Part shown: positions 23,720-31,824 of the stretch, piece by piece
How the letters are laid out: each line of letters begins with the position of its first letter
Numbering within the stretch: position 1 is the stretch's first letter
The notes under the pieces: generated by a model
Seen by the model: the letters and a program-made list of their open reading frames with translations, nothing else
Told to the model about the DNA's origin: nothing
Databases searched by the model: none
Position numbers and translations under genes: made by a program
Assembly (NCBI GenBank): GCA_937914945.1
Contig: CALGJF010000030.1
Coordinates: forward strand, 1 to 31,824
DNA from: an uncultured Bacteroidales bacterium
GTDB lineage: Bacteria > Bacteroidota > Bacteroidia > Bacteroidales > Bacteroidaceae
Direction: 5' to 3'
DNA length: 31,824 nt

Positions 23720-26700
23720 ATCCACTGTTTTTAGGTAATGTAAACATAATAATATAACCATCATTGCAGGCGCGAGCCTCTACCCTGCCACCACGCAACT
23801 GCATATAATCCTCGTGCAAGCGCACAATCTCCTTAACCACAAGATACTCCATGCCCGCAAGCCCTCCACCAGCAACTATGTTATCCTTTGAGGGGGTGAA
23901 CATATCGCTCAACACATCGTCGGGAAGGGTACGACGCTTATCGAGCAACTCCACGCGCACAACATCGCCACAATCCACAGCACGCAACTCCATATCGCCA
24001 CCCGCTTTGTACTCAAAAGCAGCCATCATCAACGACTCGAACAGAAAGGAGAGCATATCCTTGTCGCCACTTACCATCAAATGAGTGGGTTCATAGTGCA
24101 ACAGCAACGAAACGGCATTTTTCTTTGCCTTGCGTGCCACAAAATGCTGCATACTCTCGAACATTTCGTTCAACGACACGGTGGATAGACGGAAACTCAT
24201 CTCGTCGAGTTGCTTAATGGCACAACCGCTTAATATGGTAAATACCGAACTGTAATAATCCATGAGTTCTCGCATTGCAGCCACCTTGACAGCAAGGTCG
24301 GCAGGCTTGTCCGCCACAGCCACAGCCTGCTCCACAAGAGCGCGTATGCGCCCGGGATAGTAAATTGTTTCGTGCTTTATAACCGACAGGCAGTTGTCCA
24401 TCACCATATTCTGCACATGCAGACGATTCTCCTCGAACTTCACACGCTCGGCCTCCTCCTCGGTTGCTGCAAGTGCCTTGTAGTGCCCCGCAAGGCGCAC
24501 TACGGAGTGATATGCCACAGATGCAGCATAGCGCGCAACCAGCTCTATATTCAACAGTTCGTTCTCACTCAGCGGGCGTTCCGATTCCAATTCCAGAGCA
24601 CCAATCATCACACGTTCCCCGGCCGACACCACATACAGCGGCATGGTGTAGAGCAGTTCGTCGGTATCCACAAAGGGCTCGCCACTCTCAAAGACTGAGT
24701 GAAGATAGATTGTCGTAACCGACGCTGCAGATGGTGATACCGCCACGACAGCTGTATCGTTGCCATATTTAAGCAAGAGCGACACTCGGTCTATGCACAT
24801 GGCATCGCCCAACGAAGCAAGAATTTCATCGGCCACACGCTGTGCCAACTCTTTCGTATGCAAAGGCTCTGCACCACCTGTAACAGCAAGCAGACGACTG
24901 TTGAGCCCAAGCACCAAGCGGCTGTTCATGCGCTCAATCACCCCTTTGCGCACATAGGAAATTATGCCCGCAAGCAACATGAGCAGAAGTAAAAAGAGCA
25001 ACAAAGCTATTGCAGCCTGTCGGTGATTGGCAAGCCGTTGCATCTTCTCGTAGTGCTGTTCAAGCCCCTTATCCTCATGCACAAGGCGATATAGCGATGC
25101 ATAGATATTGTTATTGTAACGATACTCCTGCCAGCGTTGTGTGGCCAACGAAGCCACGGCTACTTCGTTACGTATATCGAGTATATTAAAGAAAATATCC
25201 TCTTTAAGCGATAAAGGGAAGAGTTCGTCACGCCACCATGACAGTTCCGCAGCCGTTCCCGTGAAGAGCGAGAGAGTATCGGCACCGCCTATATTATCGC
25301 TGTAGTAGCTATTGAGGTCGTCTATTGCCCGCACGGCATAGAGAAAGGTTTTCTCGTAGTCTCCGGCCACATTGGAGAGAAATGCCGAATCGGCCGAGAG
25401 CGCCACACGAGCAAACAGCTCATCGTTACCAAAGGCTGTGCAAGGCAGCAAAAGCACCATTAGCGCCACCACGCAACGCACCACCCCACGGGGCAGGCGG
25501 AAGGAGAAACGGCTGCCCTTGCCCTTTTCGGCCTCAATTCCAAGAGAGCATACAGAGAAAATATCATCGGTCTTACGATACTTTTCTATTATACCCTTGC
25601 AGTTCATCAAGCCGAATCCGCCACCCTTGTTTTTGTGCAACTTGTCGCCGGCATCGCCTATGAGCGAGGCATCGTAAACCTTCTCGTTAAGTATGTGGTC
25701 TATATCGGCCTGCGAAAGCCCTATACCGCTATCGGTTACAGATATCTCCACATAATCGGCACATTCAAGGGCCTCTACGGTGATATTGCCACCCGCGGGT
25801 GTAAACTTTCCTGCATTATCTACAAGGGTGTTTATCATAAAGAGAGTGAGGGCACGGTCGGCACGCACAACAGCATCGTTCATCTTCACATCAAGTACTA
25901 TTCCGCGCGCATCGAAGAGGCGGCTGCTCTTTGCTATTATATCAAATAGCTCACGCACCGAGAAACGCTCTATCTGCAAATTCAATTCACCCCTGCGCAT
26001 TTTAATCCAACGCTCTAAAATAACATTGTAATCATCGAGTTTCTCAGTGAGCTCGGCAATATAATTCAAGCGACGCTCGGCAGTATCCTTACCCTCGCCA
26101 CGCGATAGGTTGCGCAATTCGTTGAGCATACGGTCCATATATGGGCGCATACCTGCAAGCACCGATACCGACACACGTTTTAACAGATTCTCGCGCTTAT
26201 GCTCGGCAAGATAGATTGCATGTGAGAGGCGCTGCTCCTCCAAGCGTAGTTGCTCGTCGCTGATGTTGGCTATTCGCAACCCCTCTTCCACTGCCACAGC
26301 AATGTATGGCAACAACAATTCCACTATGGATAGCTTGGCTTCGGTGAGCTCGGTTGCAGAGGCTATATAAAGAGTGTATGCGCGTGTATCGTCGATGGGT
26401 GGCAGTTGCATGCGATAAAGATAGGGATAGCTGTCGCTTTCCTCAAATGGTGCCAACAGAGAAAATCGCATGTCGCCGGCAAAATCGTTGAAACCTTCGG
26501 CAAGTATGGAGCACACCGCGCCACACACCTCCTCTTCGCTATTTAGCTCGCGGGGGAGCGACGAAAGAAGGTTGCGGCAAATCTTAAGCAAGCGTTTGAG
26601 ATTTTGAGAATATACAGCATTGTCGCGCCTCCGACGCCTGTTGGTTGTATAAAGCAGCAGAGCCGCAGCCGCAAGGGCAAGCGCTGCGGCAAGCGACCAC

Positions 26701-27974
26701 CAATAGAGGCGGGTGGCATTCTCTGTGGCCATCTGCACACGGCTTTCCATCTGCTTGTTCATGCGAGTTGTACGCAAAAGGTCGAGGTACGCCTCGCGGT
26801 TTATATCGGATAGCTCATTATCGCCCAAGCCCGCGTATGCACAACTCGCCTCGCGACGCACACTCAACAGGCACTCGGCAATATTAAGGTTATCGGCCGC
26901 AACTGCAGCTTCATCGGTTTCATCAAAATATTCAATATTACCCCAATCGAGCGAATCGGCCGTGGGATAGTAGCGATGATAGTATGCATTTATATCATCA
27001 AGCGCAATATCGAGCAACGAAAGCGCAGCATCGTACCGCCCCAGCTGGGTATTGCACGATGCGGCAACGGCAAGAGCCTCTATTTTCATGTAACCATCGC
27101 CATAAAGAGCAAAGCCATCCACGGCATCGGTGGCAAGGCTAAGCGCAAGCTCACCATCGGCAATATCGGCATAGTTAAGTTTGGCAAACAGACGCGGAGC
27201 CTCATTTGCAAGCTGTTCCTGCAATGTTTCGCTACGCAATGCAATGGCAAGCAGCAGTTTATAGTTGGCAGTCAGCCACACAAGTTCCTTATTGGCACAT
27301 ACATTCAGCCCTTGCAGATAAGCCTCGACACTTTTAACGCCCGAAGGCTCGCCGGCAGCAAGAATCATGCGTGCGTAGAGGCGCAACGCCTCATCGTCGC
27401 ACTCATTCAGTGCCCTGACAAGGAAATCGGCCGCCACAGCCCGTTCCTTTTGCAAGCCGATGTTTGAAAAGTAACATATTGAAACTACACAGAACTCAAC
27501 CCTCGCCCGTTCAAAACGCTCCTTGTCGCCATTCGACAAGGAGTTTATCTCCTCCATGATGCGACGCATGCGTGCCAAAGCACTCGTTCTGTAATCAAAG
27601 AACTCCCTATTGGCCGACGTGCGGTAACATATTGTCATGAGGCCCACATCGGCAGCCAAGCGTTCAATCTCGCACTGCGATGATGCAAGCACGGCAGAGT
27701 ACAAATCCAAAGCCCGCTTGTAATCCATCTGCATCATGGCCGAGTAGGCCAGCGCATTGTGCGCAAGCATATTGTATTCGTTGGAAATATCGAGCGCAAG
27801 AAGAGCCGCAGCAGCACTATCCATCTGTGCCACACTCCTGTAACGGCAATCGTTTATGGCATTGCACAGCAGCAGCGCACGCTGCTCTTTTTCGGCATCG
27901 TGGGCCGCACCGCCGCAAGCAGCCGCAAGCAGTGGCAACAGCAACAGGAATATGTTACGAAGAATCTTGCGCAT
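23709..27974 (-). CDS. tandem half-kinase sensor protein (DUF5112/DUF5113-type architecture)
   Basis: A 1421-residue membrane sensor. Residues 1-20 are a lipoprotein-like signal with lipobox LAAAC (Cys20). About 25-420 form a helical, TPR-like periplasmic domain, and TM1 is 423-442. A cytoplasmic half follows, with a coiled dimerisation region around 580-660 and an intact histidine kinase ATPase domain: N box DNAGKF at 719-724, G1 DSGIG at 748-752, G2 GGGFG at 784-788. A second signal-like or TM segment (835-849), a short periplasmic stretch and TM3 (987-1007) lead to a second cytoplasmic half. It has KHETIYYP (His1201, Pro1207), an H-box-like motif, but its ATPase region (about 1298-1414) has lost the N-box Asn and G1 Asp. 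The first half has Leu where the His should be. The start at 27974 is chosen over 28100 because the lipobox signal begins there and a promoter lies just upstream. The domain names are from memory. Confidence 0.85.
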   Translation of the reverse strand: MRKILRNIFLLLLPLLAAACGGAAHDAEKEQRALLLCNAINDCRYRSVAQMDSAAAALLALDISNEYNMLAHNALAYSAMMQMDYKRALDLYSAVLASSQCEIERLAADVGLMTICYRTSANREFFDYRTSALARMRRIMEEINSLSNGDKERFERARVEFCVVSICYFSNIGLQKERAVAADFLVRALNECDDEALRLYARMILAAGEPSGVKSVEAYLQGLNVCANKELVWLTANYKLLLAIALRSETLQEQLANEAPRLFAKLNYADIADGELALSLATDAVDGFALYGDGYMKIEALAVAASCNTQLGRYDAALSLLDIALDDINAYYHRYYPTADSLDWGNIEYFDETDEAAVAADNLNIAECLLSVRREASCAYAGLGDNELSDINREAYLDLLRTTRMNKQMESRVQMATENATRLYWWSLAAALALAAAALLLYTTNRRRRRDNAVYSQNLKRLLKICRNLLSSLPRELNSEEEVCGAVCSILAEGFNDFAGDMRFSLLAPFEESDSYPYLYRMQLPPIDDTRAYTLYIASATELTEAKLSIVELLLPYIAVAVEEGLRIANISDEQLRLEEQRLSHAIYLAEHKRENLLKRVSVSVLAGMRPYMDRMLNELRNLSRGEGKDTAERRLNYIAELTEKLDDYNVILERWIKMRRGELNLQIERFSVRELFDIIAKSSRLFDARGIVLDVKMNDAVVRADRALTLFMINTLVDNAGKFTPAGGNITVEALECADYVEISVTDSGIGLSQADIDHILNEKVYDASLIGDAGDKLHKNKGGGFGLMNCKGIIEKYRKTDDIFSVCSLGIEAEKGKGSRFSFRLPRGVVRCVVALMVLLLPCTAFGNDELFARVALSADSAFLSNVAGDYEKTFLYAVRAIDDLNSYYSDNIGGADTLSLFTGTAAELSWWRDELFPLSLKEDIFFNILDIRNEVAVASLATQRWQEYRYNNNIYASLYRLVHEDKGLEQHYEKMQRLANHRQAAIALLLFLLLLMLLAGIISYVRKGVIERMNSRLVLGLNSRLLAVTGGAEPLHTKELAQRVADEILASLGDAMCIDRVSLLLKYGNDTAVVAVSPSAASVTTIYLHSVFESGEPFVDTDELLYTMPLYVVSAGERVMIGALELESERPLSENELLNIELVARYAASVAYHSVVRLAGHYKALAATEEEAERVKFEENRLHVQNMVMDNCLSVIKHETIYYPGRIRALVEQAVAVADKPADLAVKVAAMRELMDYYSSVFTILSGCAIKQLDEMSFRLSTVSLNEMFESMQHFVARKAKKNAVSLLLHYEPTHLMVSGDKDMLSFLFESLMMAAFEYKAGGDMELRAVDCGDVVRVELLDKRRTLPDDVLSDMFTPSKDNIVAGGGLAGMEYLVVKEIVRLHEDYMQLRGGRVEARACNDGYIIMFTLPKNSGYER

Positions 27975-27983
27975 AATAACAAG

Positions 27984-28012
27984 CGAAGATATAAATTTAT
28001 ATTGAAAGGCAA
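27984..28012 (-). promoter_or_regulatory. promoter of the sensor-regulator cassette
   Basis: TATCTTCG at 27991-27984 on the minus strand is the same -7 octamer as in the his, nitroreductase and btuB promoters. A TTG at 28012-28010 lies 18 nt upstream. Only nine bases separate the -7 box from the sensor ATG, so the mRNA would have almost no 5' untranslated region. Confidence 0.6.
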
Positions 28013-28049
28013 GCAATACAACCGATAAAAACAATAAAGCGTAACACAT

Positions 28050-28086
28050 TAAACACCCCAAAAGTTGTTTGCTTTTGGGGTGTTTA
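28050..28086 (-). terminator. hairpin ending the btuB-btuG operon
   Basis: A perfect 15-bp stem pairs 28050-28064 with 28072-28086 around a 7-nt loop, 22 bp after the btuG stop. It contains the block ACCCC/GGGGT. No long T-run follows on the minus strand (it ends TTTAAT), so termination may be imperfect. The promoter of the next operon lies just downstream. Confidence 0.7.
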
Positions 28087-28107
28087 AGAAGGCAAAGCAC
28101 ATATGTA

Positions 28108-29154
28108 TCAAGGCTCTATTTTAGTAACTACTTTGGCATTGAGGTCGGTTACCCATATAATATTATCGGTAGAGACAGTGATATACATTTTATCTCCATA
28201 AATCATAATATCGTTGGCAGTATCGCCCAACCCCACGCCATTTATGACTTTGAAATAGTTCTGCACCACCTCACCTGTTTTTACATTATACATTGTGAGT
28301 GAAGAGTTATTCTTGTTTTGCAAACCCTCGTTCAAAATATAAATTTTATCACCGGCCACAACGGCTTTGCGCGGACCAATACCGGCAGGAATCTTCTTAT
28401 GAAGAGTGCCCGATGCGGTGAACATATAAACATCGCCATTATTCACATAGTCCGATGATGAAACACACAAGTATGTGCCAGCGGTAAACACCTTATAGGG
28501 CGAGGGTACATTTGTGCCATCAGTTATCCAATTCTGTGCAGCCGTGCCTGTGGCAGTATCATAGCTCTTGTAGGTGATTGTTTGGTTCCAATTGGCATCA
28601 TACTCCGACAGCAAACCATAGAGCGAGCCTTCAAGGCAACAGATTTCGCTCAAATTTACAACCGAGGAGATATCGGCAACATCCAAAGTCAAAGGGTTGA
28701 TGGTTTGCAAGGTATTAGGCACATCTACATAATTACCTGCCGACACCAAATAGAGCATGCCATCGGTTGCCGATAGTATATTTTGAGGATTATCGGCAAC
28801 CTCTATCTTCATATCCTCCGCCATTGTAGATATATCCACCACAGAAACAGTTTTATCGTAGTTGGGGTTATCCAAGCCACCCGAATTGGCAACAAAGATT
28901 CTGTTACCGCAAGCTACAAGTTTTTCGGGGTTACGCCCCACCGATGTCATTCCGTCAATGGCAAGCGAGATTGTGTCGATGCGCGCCACATGGCCACTGA
29001 AGAATGTGGCATACACCTTGCCGGCGTGTGCCTCCAAATAGCGCGGAGCTGACAAATCGGAGGAATTAAAATTACAACCGGCCTCCTCGTCGCTACTACA
29101 TGCGGCAATAACCATTGCCACAAGGACAAACAGATAAAATTTTGACTTTTTCAT
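28108..29154 (-). CDS. btuG: BtuG-like surface lipoprotein, beta-propeller cobalamin-binding protein
   Basis: A 348-residue lipoprotein. The signal ends in lipobox IAAC with Cys19, followed by SSDEE, an acidic export signal that places Bacteroides lipoproteins on the cell surface. The rest repeats short four-stranded blades (AGKVYATFFSGHVARID, GNRIFVANSGG, DGMLYLVSAG, AGTYLCVSSSD, GDKIYILNEG, GDKMYITVSTD), matching a YncE-like propeller of about seven blades. BtuG of Bacteroides has this form, binds B12 very tightly and caps BtuB. This gene follows btuB by 11 bp under a cobalamin riboswitch, so the assignment is strong, though a generic YncE-like protein is possible. The start at 29154 begins the lipoprotein signal; an ATG at 29196 would overlap btuB. 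Confidence 0.85.
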   Translation of the reverse strand: MKKSKFYLFVLVAMVIAACSSDEEAGCNFNSSDLSAPRYLEAHAGKVYATFFSGHVARIDTISLAIDGMTSVGRNPEKLVACGNRIFVANSGGLDNPNYDKTVSVVDISTMAEDMKIEVADNPQNILSATDGMLYLVSAGNYVDVPNTLQTINPLTLDVADISSVVNLSEICCLEGSLYGLLSEYDANWNQTITYKSYDTATGTAAQNWITDGTNVPSPYKVFTAGTYLCVSSSDYVNNGDVYMFTASGTLHKKIPAGIGPRKAVVAGDKIYILNEGLQNKNNSSLTMYNVKTGEVVQNYFKVINGVGLGDTANDIMIYGDKMYITVSTDNIIWVTDLNAKVVTKIEP

Positions 29155-29165
29155 ATTATAATAAT

Positions 29166-31157
29166 TTAGAATGTTAAACACATTGTAATCCTCCACTGCC
29201 GCTCGGGCATGGGATAGTAACGGATTACCTCATAGCCCTTATCGGTAAAGTTCAGCACCTCGCCTTGCAGGCGCAAGAGAGCACCCCACAGCGCAAACTC
29301 CCTGTTCAGAGATATTGTGTGCTCCACAAAGGCAGGGAGCCTGTTCTCCTCGATATTTTGCGGCAACATATATCGCTCGCCTGTAAATGTTACAAGATAG
29401 GATATGTTTACCCACTTGTTGTTAAGGGTAAACGAGCCATTGGCAGTGTGGCGCGGAGTGTATGGTATCTGGTGCCCATAGTTCTTGGAACCGGGATTTG
29501 TTTTATCCACCGTATGGCTGTAACTATACGAGGCATCGAGCAATAGTTCCATATTGCGAACAATGGGGCATACCAGCGACAGAGTAGCATCAATACCACG
29601 CACATATACCCTACCGTAGTTCTGCATGCGCCATATATACATTGTGGGCAGAGCAACGATTTTATCCTTCACCCTGTTCATATAACCATCGAGGGAGAGT
29701 GCAAGAGCGGCCTTGCTGCCCAAACAGCCGCTGAACGTAGCACCAAGATTGTATTGCGTGGCACGTTCGGGTTTAAGCCCCACATTACCCATACGTTGGT
29801 AATAGAGGTCGGCGAATGTGGGCACACGGAAAATATCCTTATACGAAGCACGCAAGCGCAACGGAACATCCTCAAACGGCTGCCATGCCAAAGAGACGGC
29901 AGGCGAAAGACGCTTCCTATCGGCAGATGCGGTGTAACCGGCGGCATCTTCGGCAATATATGTAGCCAGCAGGCTTGTCGTAGCAACAAACGCATTGGTA
30001 TTATACGATATGGCAAACACTGTTTGGGAATTTATGCGCTGCGGCTCCTTGCCCGCAACAAAATTGTTTTTCAAAGTATAAAAAGAGGCATCACTCGCAA
30101 GAGCAAATGATAAATTCTCTGTGGGAGAATAGAGCGCACCAAGAGAGAGATAATACTCGTTCTGCCTGTTCACATCCTCGCGATAACCGGCCGAATAGTT
30201 TCGATTCAATTCAATGTAGCGCGAAAACAAATAATTATATTTAAGCGTGGCACGCGCCTTCCACTTTTTCGCCATGGCCCAATTACCGGCAGCCTGCACA
30301 AAAAAGTTATTATCCCATAAACGCTCGCTATTATTCTTATTATACAGATTTACACTGCCCGGCAAGCCACGCTCCGAGTCGTAATACCCCATTTTAAGAT
30401 GCACATCGCCCTTGTTTGCAAAATTGCCGAATATATTACCCTCGGCCGAAATGTTTTTGACATCACTGTTCACACGCCTTTGTTTGCTGCTTGTAATGCC
30501 ATTAACAAGAGTAAAGGGATAGTCGCCCTCGGCTTGCTGCATATTAAGAGCAGCCGAGCAGCTCCAACGCTCGCCCAACACACTCTCATGCAAGAGCGTC
30601 GCACCCATGAGACCAAACGAACCACCGCGCGCTTTTACCATTGTGCGAGTAGCAAGAGGAGTTCGGCTCTTTATCTCAATGAGCCCCGCCGATGCAAAAT
30701 CGCGCGCAGGGCGAAAAATATCATTTCCCTGCCCCACCATGAGCGATAGCGTCTCTACATTATCGAGCGTGTATCGCCCAATATCAATCTGCCCGCTGTA
30801 TGCATCGGACACCGCCACACCATCGTAGTTCACCGCCGTGTGTTTGGCACCAAGCCCCCGCAAAGAGACCGTTTTAAGGCCGCCCATGCCGCCGTAATCC
30901 TGCACGTGCACACCTGCCATGCGTTTTACCACATCGGCTGCTGTAACAAGCCCCAAGCGTTCAATATCATCACTTTGCACCACCTGTAAAGGAGCCGCAG
31001 AAACGGCCTCTTTATCCACAACAGCACCCACCACCTCAACCTCGGCAAGATTGCGAACCGAGGAGAGCGAGTCGATATCTTGTGCGCCACACAACTGCAC
31101 ACCGACAATCCATAAACAAATAGCACAAAGGGGTGCTATCAAAGAAAATTTCTGCAT
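29166..31157 (-). CDS. btuB: TonB-dependent outer-membrane cobalamin receptor BtuB
   Basis: A 663-residue outer-membrane transporter that imports B12 compounds using TonB energy. A signal peptide occupies about residues 1-25. The plug domain (about 45-150) shows VVQSDDIERLGLVTAADVV (key residues DIERLG), GVHVQDYGGMGG and VSLRGLGAKHTAVNYDG, which is the usual plug sequence. The rest is a 22-strand barrel ending in an aromatic residue (MCLTF), as needed for outer-membrane assembly. A TonB box is not obvious; NLAEVEVVG is a candidate. It is the first gene behind a cobalamin riboswitch and is followed by btuG, so B12 rather than another ligand is the likely substrate. Confidence 0.93.
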   Translation of the reverse strand: MQKFSLIAPLCAICLWIVGVQLCGAQDIDSLSSVRNLAEVEVVGAVVDKEAVSAAPLQVVQSDDIERLGLVTAADVVKRMAGVHVQDYGGMGGLKTVSLRGLGAKHTAVNYDGVAVSDAYSGQIDIGRYTLDNVETLSLMVGQGNDIFRPARDFASAGLIEIKSRTPLATRTMVKARGGSFGLMGATLLHESVLGERWSCSAALNMQQAEGDYPFTLVNGITSSKQRRVNSDVKNISAEGNIFGNFANKGDVHLKMGYYDSERGLPGSVNLYNKNNSERLWDNNFFVQAAGNWAMAKKWKARATLKYNYLFSRYIELNRNYSAGYREDVNRQNEYYLSLGALYSPTENLSFALASDASFYTLKNNFVAGKEPQRINSQTVFAISYNTNAFVATTSLLATYIAEDAAGYTASADRKRLSPAVSLAWQPFEDVPLRLRASYKDIFRVPTFADLYYQRMGNVGLKPERATQYNLGATFSGCLGSKAALALSLDGYMNRVKDKIVALPTMYIWRMQNYGRVYVRGIDATLSLVCPIVRNMELLLDASYSYSHTVDKTNPGSKNYGHQIPYTPRHTANGSFTLNNKWVNISYLVTFTGERYMLPQNIEENRLPAFVEHTISLNREFALWGALLRLQGEVLNFTDKGYEVIRYYPMPERQWRITMCLTF

Positions 31158-31211
31158 AAAAAAATAGTTAGCAAGCCTTCACCCGAGGCATTGTTAATAT
31201 TCACATAATGA

Positions 31212-31382
31212 ACAGAGGCAGGTTTTCTGGCTTGTCCGCCGGGCGGTTACCTTCCCACCCTCAATGGGCAGTGGCAATAGATTACCGAGGCATAAATGGA
31301 CTCACAGCTACGGGTATAGCTCCGGATTTTAACCGGATTCCCTTTTACTAACACCGCCAAACGTGGCGGCTGTTACACCTTT
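31212..31382 (-). ncRNA. cobalamin (B12) riboswitch controlling btuB-btuG
   Basis: On the minus strand the region shows the conserved blocks of a cobalamin aptamer in order. These are AAAAGGGAATCCGGT near 31354-31340 with AAATCCGG after it, the ACCCGTAGCTGTGAG block near 31317-31303, TTGCCACTG (the B12 box region) near 31275-31267, GGGTGGGAAGG near 31260-31250, and GCCAGAAAACCTGCCT near 31230-31215. A GCCGCCA/TGGCGGT stem near 31372-31354 opens the structure. Ligand binding should repress expression. About 55 nt separate the aptamer from the btuB ATG. They contain a small GCCT/AGGC stem but no T-run terminator, so translational control is more likely. Confidence 0.93.
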
Positions 31383-31390
31383 ATTCGGTG

Positions 31391-31421
31391 CGAAGATATA
31401 GCTATTGAAAATTCTATGCAA
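31391..31421 (-). promoter_or_regulatory. promoter of the riboswitch-btuB-btuG transcript
   Basis: TATCTTCG at 31398-31391 with TTG at 31421-31419, 20 nt apart on the minus strand, fits the Bacteroidota promoter pattern. The transcript would begin a few bases before the riboswitch's first helix. Confidence 0.68.
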
Positions 31422-31824
31422 CTATTTGCAGGATTTTTTACATTGGACACCATAGGATGACAAAAGATAGCAACCCCGCGTATCACTACGGAGGGTTGCA
31501 CAGGGGGAATTGAATGATTAAGAAAAAGTTCTATTAATTTTTCTCGTTGCTACTGTCTATCTATATAACAGCATCCGTTGGCAAAAGTTTTTCCCAAAAG
31601 CACTTTTTCTGCAATTTTTTTCAAAAAAGGGGCTATATAGAATGCAGTTGATACAAAGGATAGCCGACAAACAACACCGAGGATTTTAGAGCCCCCAACT
31701 TTTGCGGTTAAGTTCCCTCACTTCGTATCGGGATGAGATTGCAAAATATAGTTGTGTCATGCGGAGCGTATGTGAGGCATCCTTGTACTCTGTTGGCTTC
31801 GCCCAAGTTGCTCTTGCTCGGCAT
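31422..31824. other. 400-bp region without a recognisable gene
   Basis: No family is recognised here. A stem-loop pairs GCAACCC (31470-31476) with GGGTTGC (31493-31499) and, further in, CGTA with TACG, with a TCAC loop. A T- and A-rich stretch runs from 31505 to 31630. On the minus strand an open frame enters from the right edge and stops at 31688-31686. It would end in QLYFAISSRYEVREL and about eight further residues, without an identifiable start. It may be the end of a gene or a dispersed intergenic repeat. Confidence 0.35.

Noticed and set aside
27975..28100. N-terminal extension of the sensor protein by 42 residues
   Set aside because: It runs through the terminator hairpin and the promoter, and the lipobox signal peptide starts exactly at the later ATG.
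31171..31293. 9-nt direct repeat ATGCCTCGG in the B12 aptamer and again before btuB
   Set aside because: A match of this length in a 200-nt stretch is not far from chance, and no common pairing partner could be found.
1..31824. tRNA or rRNA genes
   Set aside because: No T-loop signature (GGTTCGAATCC or its complement) with a cloverleaf, and no rRNA blocks, were seen on either strand.

Overview
The window reads as a chromosomal segment of a Bacteroidales bacterium. The evidence is the gene families present (a BtuG-type B12-binding lipoprotein beside BtuB, a DUF4494 protein, a bifunctional HisIE and a HisB without zinc cysteines), promoters of the Bacteroidota type (TTTG or TTG, 19-20 nt, then TATCTTCG) and starts without Shine-Dalgarno sequences. 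Most of it is dense housekeeping sequence, with genes overlapping by 1-19 nt or separated by a few bases. No tRNA, rRNA, CRISPR array, intact insertion sequence or prophage was seen.

Left part (1-6960). The 5' part of recJ runs off the left edge on the minus strand. Behind two minus-strand terminators lies a minus-strand run: carboxy(nor)spermidine dehydrogenase, recA, and a secreted C1 cysteine peptidase. Facing them is dnaK on the plus strand. Its roughly 670-bp upstream region holds diverged tandem copies of an 80-bp repeat, interrupted by a hairpin-rich 104-bp block.

Middle (6970-14750). A complete histidine operon, hisG-D-C-B-H-A-F-IE, ends with a small lipoprotein gene. Ahead of hisG is a promoter, then a 19-codon leader ORF with four consecutive His codons. 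A hairpin with a T-run follows, and a competing antiterminator segment overlaps the leader stop codon. This is the layout of classical ribosome-mediated his attenuation. Just upstream of the promoter is a perfect 17-bp inverted repeat.

14746-19002 is a six-gene minus-strand operon: nitroreductase, Rossmann/DUF2520 protein, KdsC-like phosphatase, Maf, cysK, cysE. Facing it on the plus strand are a short malic enzyme without a phosphotransacetylase domain, an acidic small protein, a DUF4494 protein and a YggS-type PLP protein. The gap between the two groups holds a decayed fragment of a RhuM-family gene.

Right part (22255-31824). A three-gene signalling cassette encodes an unusual sensor made of two kinase-like halves in one 1421-residue chain, a response regulator and a multi-pass membrane protein. 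The first half keeps the ATP-binding motifs but not the histidine. The second keeps a His-Glu motif but not the ATP-binding residues. Beyond it a B12 uptake operon (promoter, cobalamin riboswitch, btuB, btuG) ends in a hairpin. The last 400 bp hold no gene I can recognise.

The his attenuator and the tandem half-kinase cassette are the two items most worth following up.
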